Source: a bacterium
Lineage (GTDB): Bacteria > Planctomycetota > J058 > JACQDU01
NCBI GenBank assembly: GCA_016200955.1
Contig: JACQDU010000666.1
Coordinates: 1 to 6,503, forward strand
DNA length: 6,503 bases
Direction: 5' to 3'
Shown: positions 1 to 6,223 of the stretch, piece by piece
Layout: each line of letters begins with the position of its first letter
Numbering within the stretch: the stretch's first letter is position 1
Translations under genes and position numbers: made by a program
Notes under the pieces: generated by a model
What the model was told of the DNA's origin: nothing
The model's database searches: none
What the model saw: only the letters and a program-made list of their open reading frames with translations

Positions 1-1
1 C

Positions 2-3000
2 GAGAGGAAGCTCAACAAGATCGCCCCGAGCTTCGTGAACGTGATCCGCGACGCTCCCGGGCTCGACTTCTTCGACCCCATGAAGAAGGTCCGGCAGCGC
101 GTCCTCGACAACATCAAAGATGATTACTACTTCGCCCAGGTCCGCAAGGTCGACCGGTGCGAGACCTGCCACCTCGCCGCGGACCGCAAGGACTTCAAGG
201 GCCAGCTCGTGCACGTCGCGGGGCGAGGGATCGTGGCCGTCGCGGGCGCGAAGGCCGCCACGACCGGGAACGGCTTCGACCTCACCTTCGAGGACGGCCA
301 CAAGGAGTTCGTCGACCGCACCAACGTGCTCGGGGACCCCGTGCGGATCGAAGCTCCGTTCCAGAGCCACCCGGACCTCGACACCTACGTCGCCTCGGGC
401 TCGCATCACCCGGTCGAGAAGTTCGGCTGCACCGTCTGCCACCTGGGAGAGGGCCAGTCGGTCTCCTTCGTGACCGCCGCTCACACGCCCGATCACGAGG
501 AGCAGCGACACGACTGGTACAAGCACCACAAGTGGGATGTCCGCGAGCACTGGAACGAGCCCCAGTTCCCGAAGCGCTACGTCCAGGCCGCGTGCCTCCT
601 CTGCCACCCGAACAACCGGCCCGTCCCGGGCGCCGACAAGCTCAACTTCGGGCGAGAGACGTGGGAGCGCCTCTCGTGCGTGGGCTGCCACAAGATGAAA
701 GGCTTCGAGGACGAGCCCAAGCGCGGTCCGGACCTCCGCCGGATCGACAAGAAGCTCACGAAGAGCTGGGTCGCTTACTGGGTCGAGAACCCGCAGCGCT
801 TCCGGCCGAAGACGAACATGCCGCGCTTCTTCCACCTCGACGTCCCGACCCCCGAGGAGCGCGACGCGGCGAAGAAGGAAGGCGTCTACGACTACGAGGC
901 GCGCGAGGCCGTCGAGATCCGCGCCATCACCGAGTTCCTCTTCGCGAAGGCCGCCGAGGTCGCGAAGGAGGAAGCCGCTCGCGGCGACGAGTTCGTGCTC
1001 CCGAAGTGGACCAAGGGCGACGCCGCTCGCGGCAAGGTGCTCTTCACCGCGAGGGGCTGCGTCGGCTGCCACAAGATCGACAAGATCGACGACGACTCCC
1101 TGAGGACGTACGCTCCCGACGAGTTCGGCCCGAACCTCTACAACGCCGGCCACAAGGTCAAGCCCGAGTGGATCCAGGCCTGGGTCATGAACCCCAAGCA
1201 CTACTGGGTCGAGACGCGCATGCCGAACCTCAGGATCCCCGAGGACGAGGCGCGCGACCTGGCGACTTACCTGACCGAGGGAGAGGGCGTCAGGGACGCC
1301 TCGCTCGACGAGCTCAAGGAGCTCGCTCCTCTCGGCGAGGAGCAGAGGAAGCAGCTCAAGAGGGCTTGCCAGGACTTCCTCGAGAAGGACTTCACCTCCG
1401 AGGACATCGCGCTCATCTTCGCGAACAAGGACGCCACGAAGCCGAAGCTCCAGGACGAGGCCGCGCAGCTCCAGTACCTGGGAGAGCAGTCGGTCGGCCG
1501 CTACGGCTGCTTCGGCTGCCACTACGTGCGCGGCATGGAGAGCCGGCCCGGGATCGGGCGCGAGCTCTCGGACATAGGCGACAAGAACCTCACCCAGGTC
1601 GACTGGGGCTTCGAGTCGGTTAAGCGCGACGCGGAGAACAAGCCCGCGAGCAAGATCCGCGAGGTCCGCCACGAGTGGCTCCACCTGAAGGTCGAGCGCC
1701 CGAGGATCTTCGACAAGGGAAAGGTCCGCCTCCCGCTCGACCGCTCGCGCATGCCGGAGTTCAAGACCACGCGCTTCGAGCGCGAGGCTCTCGTGACGTA
1801 CCTCCTCGGCCACACCGGCAACCGCAGGGTGCCGGACGAGTACAAGTATCGTCCCGCCGTCCGCCGCGCGAACGTGATCGAGGGCGAGTACGCGATCCAG
1901 CGGAACAACTGCAAGGCGTGCCACCTCCTCGGAGTCGACAGGGTCGCTCTCAGGAAGGCGATCGAGGACGAGAAGGGCGAGCCGGCCGCCGGGCCGGTGA
2001 TCGAGCAACCCGTCCTCGACCCGAAGACCGGCGAGCCCGCGAAGAGCCCGATCACGGGCCAGCCCGTGATGACGAAGGCATTCGTCGAAGCCCACGTCCT
2101 CTTCGACAACGTCGGGAGCTACTGGGAGAGCGACGGCGCCGCCGTGATCCAGCTCTACGCGAACGGGCCCAAGGGCACTCCTCTCGAGAAGAAGGGCCCG
2201 GGCCAGCTCCTCTCCGTGGGCGTCCGGGATCCGTCCTTCGCCACCATCGACGAGGTGAGGTCGCCTCTCGTCGGCGCCGAGGCCGATCTCGAGAAGGTCC
2301 TCGCCGAGATGCCCGAGGACGTCTGGCTCACGGAGGACAAGAAGCCCGCCGACGACCCGGCTCTCAGGAAGAAGGAAATAGAGACGATCGAGGAGAAGAA
2401 GGCCCAGCAGCTCGCCGCGATCCGCGCTGGCTCGGGGCCCAGGAACAGAGGCGGCACCGCGCTCGACAAGCTGATCCAGGCTCGCGTCGTCGCGAAGCTC
2501 GGCTACAACCCGTGGGATACCTCGCCGGCGAACAAGGACCAGTTCGCCAAGAAGGGCCCGCCCAACTTGGAGCTCGAGGACTCGAAGACGTTCGGCCCGC
2601 CTCACCTCCTGGGCGAGGGACGCAAGGTCCAGCCTCTCTGGCTCCAGTCCTTCCTCAAGAACCCAGTCGAGATCCGCCCCTCGCTCCAGCCGTTCAAGGA
2701 GTGGGAGGACCGGAAGGTCGCGCCGTCGGCCCTCTTCGCCGGAGGGCCTCACATGCCGACGTACGGCTTCCGCGACGGCGAGGCCCAGGTCTTCTCCCGT
2801 TACTTCGCCGCCGTCGACGAGGAGAGGCGCCTCGAGCTCGTGAGGCCGATCCTCGACGCGATCCAGAAGAAGGTGAAGGCCAAGGAGGGCGAGCCCGAGT
2901 GGGAGCCGGGCTACCAGGCGCGGCTCGACATCCAGAAGAAGGTCATGGACGCGCTCGAGAAGTTCGACGTGCGCGAGTACTTCAACGTCACGATCGTCGA

Positions 3001-3718
3001 CCGCGTCTTCAACTTCTCCTCGCGAGGCGACGTGAGCCTCTCGCGCGCCGTCGAGGAGAAGACGAGCGCTTACATGGCCGCGCGCGAGGCGGGCCCCGCC
3101 GGGACGCCGGCGCGCGGCGGGCCGGGCTGGTACGCGGCGGCTTACCGCCTCTACACTCACCCGGACGTGAACTGCCAGAAGTGCCACCTCGTGCGCGGGC
3201 AGGTCCCGGCGGGCACCGTGGACGCGCTCGCTCCCGACCTCGACCGCGTCCGCGAGAGGCTCCGACCCGAGTATCTCCAGGAGTGGATCGAGAACCCGAA
3301 GGGGCTCATCCCGGGCACGAAGATGACGCAGCTCTTCGTCAAGGGAAGCCTGAAGACGAACATCTGGCCCGTGAACGACGCGTCCGTGCACGTGAGCGCG
3401 ATCGTCGATTGGCTCCTCGCGGGTTCTCCCCTGGTCCTCGAGACCTTCCCCAAGGTCGCGAAGGCCGGGGGAGACGTCCGCGTCACGAGCGACCTCGTGA
3501 ACCTGGACGCCGTGACGAAGATCGACATGAGCGACCCCGACGGCCGGAACGCCCGGACGCTCCTCGAGGGCGCGGCCTTCTCGCGCGAGCGGTCGGCCGA
3601 GCGGACGACCGCTCTCAGGGTCCAGCTCGTCCAGTCGGACCGGGGCAAGACTTACTTGCTCACGGTCAGGGACGGTCGCTACGTGGCCACGACGGAGGTG
3701 AGCGTTTCCAACGACTGA
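2..3718 (+). CDS. Octaheme c-type cytochrome, putative electron-exit subunit of a Rieske/cytochrome b complex (5' partial)
   Basis: The reading frame is open to the window edge, so the true start lies upstream; the GTG at 35 is an internal valine with no ribosome site. 1238 codons are visible before the TGA at 3716-3718. Eight CxxCH heme c motifs are present: CETCH 158-172, CTVCH 428-442, CLLCH 593-607, CVGCH 677-691, CVGCH 1058-1072, CFGCH 1508-1522, CKACH 1910-1924 and CQKCH 3173-3187. The first three lie in a His-rich region and look like a bis-His triheme module. The last five each precede a W(I/V/L)xxxxxxP segment and a candidate Met ligand (ATG at 818, 1220, 1751, 2753, 3323; four of the five in a MP motif), as in class I monoheme cytochrome c domains strung together. 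Heme attachment implies export to the periplasm; the signal or anchor must be upstream. The neighbouring Rieske and cytochrome b genes suggest it replaces cytochrome c1 or f (inference). The last ~88 residues carry no heme motif or membrane segment. Confidence 0.9.
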   Translation, partial: ERKLNKIAPSFVNVIRDAPGLDFFDPMKKVRQRVLDNIKDDYYFAQVRKVDRCETCHLAADRKDFKGQLVHVAGRGIVAVAGAKAATTGNGFDLTFEDGHKEFVDRTNVLGDPVRIEAPFQSHPDLDTYVASGSHHPVEKFGCTVCHLGEGQSVSFVTAAHTPDHEEQRHDWYKHHKWDVREHWNEPQFPKRYVQAACLLCHPNNRPVPGADKLNFGRETWERLSCVGCHKMKGFEDEPKRGPDLRRIDKKLTKSWVAYWVENPQRFRPKTNMPRFFHLDVPTPEERDAAKKEGVYDYEAREAVEIRAITEFLFAKAAEVAKEEAARGDEFVLPKWTKGDAARGKVLFTARGCVGCHKIDKIDDDSLRTYAPDEFGPNLYNAGHKVKPEWIQAWVMNPKHYWVETRMPNLRIPEDEARDLATYLTEGEGVRDASLDELKELAPLGEEQRKQLKRACQDFLEKDFTSEDIALIFANKDATKPKLQDEAAQLQYLGEQSVGRYGCFGCHYVRGMESRPGIGRELSDIGDKNLTQVDWGFESVKRDAENKPASKIREVRHEWLHLKVERPRIFDKGKVRLPLDRSRMPEFKTTRFEREALVTYLLGHTGNRRVPDEYKYRPAVRRANVIEGEYAIQRNNCKACHLLGVDRVALRKAIEDEKGEPAAGPVIEQPVLDPKTGEPAKSPITGQPVMTKAFVEAHVLFDNVGSYWESDGAAVIQLYANGPKGTPLEKKGPGQLLSVGVRDPSFATIDEVRSPLVGAEADLEKVLAEMPEDVWLTEDKKPADDPALRKKEIETIEEKKAQQLAAIRAGSGPRNRGGTALDKLIQARVVAKLGYNPWDTSPANKDQFAKKGPPNLELEDSKTFGPPHLLGEGRKVQPLWLQSFLKNPVEIRPSLQPFKEWEDRKVAPSALFAGGPHMPTYGFRDGEAQVFSRYFAAVDEERRLELVRPILDAIQKKVKAKEGEPEWEPGYQARLDIQKKVMDALEKFDVREYFNVTIVDRVFNFSSRGDVSLSRAVEEKTSAYMAAREAGPAGTPARGGPGWYAAAYRLYTHPDVNCQKCHLVRGQVPAGTVDALAPDLDRVRERLRPEYLQEWIENPKGLIPGTKMTQLFVKGSLKTNIWPVNDASVHVSAIVDWLLAGSPLVLETFPKVAKAGGDVRVTSDLVNLDAVTKIDMSDPDGRNARTLLEGAAFSRERSAERTTALRVQLVQSDRGKTYLLTVRDGRYVATTEVSVSND

Positions 3719-3774
3719 CGTTCAATACGCGCCCGGGGACACGCGTCCCACGCGCGGCTCTCGCGGAGAGTTCA

Positions 3775-3795
3775 GCATTCGCCGGAGGCGAATGC
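3775..3795 (+). repeat. Hairpin: perfect 9-bp inverted repeat with 3-nt loop
   Basis: GCATTCGCC at 3775-3783 pairs with GGCGAATGC at 3787-3795 around the loop GGA. It sits 56 bases after the stop of the octaheme cytochrome gene and is followed by GGTGG rather than a T-run, so it is not a standard intrinsic terminator. It may protect or process the 3' end of the long cytochrome mRNA (inference). Confidence 0.6.
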
Positions 3796-3806
3796 GGTGG
3801 TGAAAC

Positions 3807-3838
3807 AATTCACTTGGGCCGTAGGGCCCCAGTGAATT
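3807..3838 (+). repeat. Hairpin: 14-pair stem with one mismatch, 4-nt loop
   Basis: AATTCACT at 3807-3814 pairs with AGTGAATT at 3831-3838. After one mismatch (T3815 against C3830), GGGCC 3816-3820 pairs with GGCCC 3825-3829, leaving the loop GTAG. It lies only 11 bases after the first hairpin and ends 16 bases before the ribosome site of the next gene. No T-run follows on either strand. A role in separating expression of the cytochrome and cupredoxin-like genes is plausible but unproven. Confidence 0.65.
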
Positions 3839-3854
3839 CGGCGAGAGACGGATC

Positions 3855-3860
3855 AAGGAG
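3855..3860 (+). promoter_or_regulatory. Ribosome binding site of the cupredoxin-like gene
   Basis: AAGGAG lies 7 bases before the ATG at 3868. It fixes this as the start of the secreted protein; the same frame is open far upstream but that stretch is a shadow of the cytochrome gene. Confidence 0.75.
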
Positions 3861-3867
3861 AGAAGAC

Positions 3868-4605
3868 ATGCGCAAGCACCTGAAGATCACGGCCACCCTC
3901 GTCGCGGCGACGCTCGTGACCGCCCTCGTCGCGAGCGCCGATCCCCCGCCCTACACCGGCAAGAAGGTCGAGAACGGCGCCAAGCTCAAGGGCAAGGCGA
4001 CCTACGCCGGCGACATGGCGAAGGCGAACGAGGTCGACAAGACCGAGAAGGACCCTGAGTCCTGCGGCAAGGAGCGGACGAAGGACGACCTCCGCGTGGC
4101 GGCCGACAAGTCGCTCGCGAACGTCGTCGTCTACATCAAGAAGATCGACTCCGGGAAGGACTGGACCGACGCCCAGAAGAAGGTCGTCCTGGACCAGAAG
4201 TCGTGCGCTTACCGTGAGCACGTCGTCCTCGTGGCCGAGGGCGGCGAGGTCGTCTTCAAGAACTCGGACGGCGTCCTCCACAACATCAAGGCGACCGCGA
4301 GCCAGAACGAGCCCTTCAACGAGGGCGTCGGCCCCGGCAAGGAAATGACCAAGAAGTTCGAGAAGGCCGAGTTCGTGAAGCTCGGCTGCTCGGTCCACCC
4401 GTGGATGTCGGGCGTCATCGTGGTCATGAAGAACCCGTACTACGTCGTCACGAACGAGAAGGGCGAGTACGAGATGACCGACATCCCGGCGGGCAAGTAC
4501 ACGATCTTCGCGGAGCATGAGACCCTCGGCAAGGCCGAGGCGAAGGGCACCGAGATCGACTTCAAGGCCGGCGAGACGCAGACGAAGAACTACGAGCTGA
4601 AGTAG
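3868..4605 (+). CDS. Secreted cupredoxin-like protein with carboxypeptidase-regulatory-like C-terminus
   Basis: A 245-residue protein. Residues 1-24 form a signal peptide (MRK, then a hydrophobic stretch, ending VASA before DPPP), so it acts outside the cytoplasmic membrane. Residues about 85-187 form a cupredoxin-like domain: VVFKNSD followed by His138 in LHNIKA, then Cys174, His177 and Met180 in GCSVHPWM. This His-Cys-His-Met set fits a mononuclear type 1 copper site. Cys66 (in SCGKE), Cys113 and His118 (in SCAYREHV) match extra positions I recall as conserved in this plastocyanin/methylamine-utilisation-like family. Residues about 193-222 (VTNEKGEYEMTDIPAGKYTI) match the carboxypeptidase regulatory-like beta-sandwich fold. 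The protein is very lysine-rich (34 of 245). It is flanked by the octaheme cytochrome (149-base gap) and the Rieske gene (70-base gap), which suggests an electron carrier or an extra subunit of the bc-type complex. Copper binding and partner are inferred; a structural role without redox activity cannot be excluded. Confidence 0.85.
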   Translation: MRKHLKITATLVAATLVTALVASADPPPYTGKKVENGAKLKGKATYAGDMAKANEVDKTEKDPESCGKERTKDDLRVAADKSLANVVVYIKKIDSGKDWTDAQKKVVLDQKSCAYREHVVLVAEGGEVVFKNSDGVLHNIKATASQNEPFNEGVGPGKEMTKKFEKAEFVKLGCSVHPWMSGVIVVMKNPYYVVTNEKGEYEMTDIPAGKYTIFAEHETLGKAEAKGTEIDFKAGETQTKNYELK

Positions 4606-4618
4606 GAGAGACGACGGC

Positions 4619-4639
4619 CGGGGGGCGCGCGCCTCCCCG
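4619..4639 (+). repeat. GC-rich hairpin between cupredoxin-like and Rieske genes
   Basis: A run of six G (4620-4625) faces CCTCCCC (4632-4638) across an alternating GC loop and can form about seven pairs including one G-U. No T-run follows. In DNA this GC-rich, such pairing can arise by chance, so function is uncertain. Confidence 0.3.
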
Positions 4640-4675
4640 CCCGAGCGCTCAAGAGGGAGAGACCGCGGGGTCACC

Positions 4676-5359
4676 ATGGCCGAGCCGAGCAAAGAGAACC
4701 CGCTCCCGATCGCCGGAGGCGCGAAGACCGCGCTCCCGGTGACGCCGCCGCTCGTGGCCGCGGGAGCGGCGGCGACGAAGCCCGCCGCGCCCGCTCCGGC
4801 GGCGAATGCGAGCGTGCCCCCGAGCGGCGAGGGGATCGACCGGCGCACGCTCCTCTCGCTCGGGCCCGTGACCGTCTCGTGGGTCGCCCTCGCGTGGGCG
4901 TCCTTCACGGCGGCCATGGCTCTGAGCGCCGGCGCTCTCGGGCGCTTCTTCTTCCCCAACGTGCTGTTCGAGCCGCCGTCTTCGTTCAAGGCGGGCTTCC
5001 CCGAGGACTACGCGACGGGCAAGGTCGACGAGCGCTGGAAGAACCTGTTCGGGTGCTGGCTCGTCCGCTCTCCCGACGACTTCGGCCGAGGGCCGGGCTT
5101 CTACGTGCTCTCGACGGTCTGCACGCACCTGGGCTGCACGCCGAACTGGCTCGACGCCGAGAACAAGTTCAAGTGCCCGTGCCACGGCTCGGGCTTCCGC
5201 CGCACGGGAGTCAACTTCGAGGGTCCCGCTCCGCGGCCCCTCGAGCGGTTCCGGATCGCCTGGGCCGACGACGGCCAGATCCTCGTCGACAAGTCGAAGA
5301 AGTTCCAGCAGGAGAAGGGTCAGTGGACCGACCCTGAGTCTTTCCTGAAGTACGGTTAA
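4676..5359 (+). CDS. Rieske [2Fe-2S] iron-sulfur protein of a cytochrome bc/b6f-type complex
   Basis: A 227-residue protein. It takes an electron from quinol at the positive-side quinol site of cytochrome b and passes it to a c-type cytochrome. Cluster box I is CTHLGC (ligands Cys149 and His151) and box II is CPCHGSGF (ligands Cys167 and His170); Cys154 and Cys169 form the usual stabilising disulfide. The Pro loop is GPAPRPLERF (183-192). A twin-arginine motif, DRRTLL (Arg56-Arg57), precedes the membrane segment at about 64-89, the normal uncleaved Tat anchor of Rieske proteins. About 55 Ala/Pro-rich residues precede the RR pair and should stay in the cytoplasm, an unusually long leader. Ser172 is kept but the position normally held by Tyr after the box is Phe174. 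The ATG at 4676 has only a weak GGGG at 5 bases; a GTG at 4814 lacks any ribosome site, so the ATG is preferred. The cytochrome b gene follows 73 bases later. Confidence 0.95.
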   Translation: MAEPSKENPLPIAGGAKTALPVTPPLVAAGAAATKPAAPAPAANASVPPSGEGIDRRTLLSLGPVTVSWVALAWASFTAAMALSAGALGRFFFPNVLFEPPSSFKAGFPEDYATGKVDERWKNLFGCWLVRSPDDFGRGPGFYVLSTVCTHLGCTPNWLDAENKFKCPCHGSGFRRTGVNFEGPAPRPLERFRIAWADDGQILVDKSKKFQQEKGQWTDPESFLKYG

Positions 5360-5360
5360 A

Positions 5361-5384
5361 CGCCAGGGCGCCAAGGCGCCAAGG
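5361..5384 (+). repeat. Three tandem octamers in the Rieske-cytochrome b spacer
   Basis: CGCCAGGG (5361-5368) is followed by CGCCAAGG twice (5369-5376 and 5377-5384), starting immediately after the overlapping TAA region of the Rieske gene. GGCGCC palindromes arise at the junctions. Similar CGCCAAGG strings are, from memory, scattered in intergenic DNA of several GC-rich environmental bacteria, so this may be one member of a dispersed short-repeat family. Confidence 0.7.
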
Positions 5385-5432
5385 ATCTGTCGAGTCTCCC
5401 CGGGTTCGAGAGAAGCAACGAGCGAGAGGCGA

Positions 5433-6221
5433 ATGTTCAGCAAGCTTTGGGATAACATCACCGAGTCCCAGATCTGGAAGTCGATCTTCCGGCACGGGTC
5501 ACCGGACACGCCGCGCAACCAGGCGCTCGCGGTCCTCTCGAACGTCTTCCTGCACCTCCACCCGGCGCGAGCGCGCAAGGGCGGCATCAAGCTCGAGTAC
5601 ACGTGGTGCATGGGAGGAGTCACCTTCTTCCTGTTCCTCGAGCTCACGATCACCGGCATCCTCCTCATGTTCTATTACCGGCCGACCGCGGACTACGCGT
5701 TCGTCGACATGGTCGCGCTCCGCGAGCACATCCCGCTCGGGATCATGCGGGAGCTCCACCGCTGGGGCGCTCACCTCATGGTGATCTCGGTCTGGCTCCA
5801 CATGTTCCGGGTCTTCCTCACGGGGAGCTACAAGCCGCCGCGGGAGTTCAACTGGTCGGTGGGCGTCATCCTCCTCACGCTCACGCTCCTCCTCTCGTTC
5901 ACGGGCTACCTGCTCCCCTGGGACCAGCTCGCGATGTGGGCCGTCACGGTCGGGACGAACATGGCTCGTGCCACGCCCTTCCTGGGCCACGAGGGGCCGG
6001 GAGCCTCGCTGCTCAACTGGCTCGCGGGCGAGAACATGCAGATCGTCCACGCGGGCTCGGACGTGAGGTTCGCGCTCCTCGCCGGGCGCTTCGTCGGCGA
6101 GGCGACGCTGCTCCGCTTCTACGTGCTCCACTGCATCGCTTTCCCGTTCGTGGCGGTCATCCTGATCGCGGTCCACTTCTGGCGGGTGCGCAAGGACGGC
6201 GGCATCTCGGGACCGGTATGA
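5433..6221 (+). CDS. Cytochrome b, b6-type (N-terminal half, four-helix diheme subunit)
   Basis: A 262-residue integral membrane protein carrying the two b hemes of a quinol:acceptor oxidoreductase. Four hydrophobic helices lie at about 59-81, 104-131, 143-163 and 229-250. Helix B has His109 and His123 (ELHRW, WLHMFRV; 14 apart); helix D has His233 and His248 (VLHCI, AVHFWRVRKDGG; 15 apart), the spacing typical of b6 rather than bc1 cytochrome b. Cys59 in YTWCMGG aligns with the b6 cysteine (FYCLGG) that covalently holds heme c_i. YYRPT, GSYKPPRE, LLPWDQ and the RKDGGISGP end also match cytochrome b6. It is longer than the usual ~215 residues because of about 24 extra N-terminal residues and about 20 extra between helices C and D (GHEGPG to HAGSD). 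The protein ends after helix D, so the C-terminal half with the PEWY quinol motif must be a separate subunit. The ATG has GAGAGG three bases upstream, a short spacing. Confidence 0.95.
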   Translation: MFSKLWDNITESQIWKSIFRHGSPDTPRNQALAVLSNVFLHLHPARARKGGIKLEYTWCMGGVTFFLFLELTITGILLMFYYRPTADYAFVDMVALREHIPLGIMRELHRWGAHLMVISVWLHMFRVFLTGSYKPPREFNWSVGVILLTLTLLLSFTGYLLPWDQLAMWAVTVGTNMARATPFLGHEGPGASLLNWLAGENMQIVHAGSDVRFALLAGRFVGEATLLRFYVLHCIAFPFVAVILIAVHFWRVRKDGGISGPV

Positions 6222-6223
6222 CC

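Noticed and set aside
35..37. GTG at 35 as the start of the octaheme cytochrome
   Set aside because: The frame is open to base 2 with sensible protein sequence (KLNKIAPSF) and there is no ribosome site; the gene begins upstream of the window.
1675..3867. Long open frame joined in frame upstream of the cupredoxin-like protein
   Set aside because: Its translation over the cytochrome gene is Arg/Pro/Gly-rich frame-shadow sequence; the signal peptide and AAGGAG site fix the real start at 3868.
3719..3867. Intrinsic terminator after the octaheme cytochrome
   Set aside because: Two good hairpins exist but neither is followed by a T-run on either strand, so they are reported as hairpins only.
3719..3867. 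Promoter for the cupredoxin-like gene
   Set aside because: No convincing paired -35/-10 boxes could be found in the spacer.
3853..4989. Large minus-strand open frame over the cupredoxin-like and Rieske genes
   Set aside because: Low-complexity Leu/Val/Asp/Arg shadow typical of GC-rich DNA, opposite two clearly recognisable genes.
4649..5668. Minus-strand open frame across the Rieske and cytochrome b genes
   Set aside because: Arg/Glu-rich shadow translation without a recognisable domain, opposite genes with complete cofactor motifs.
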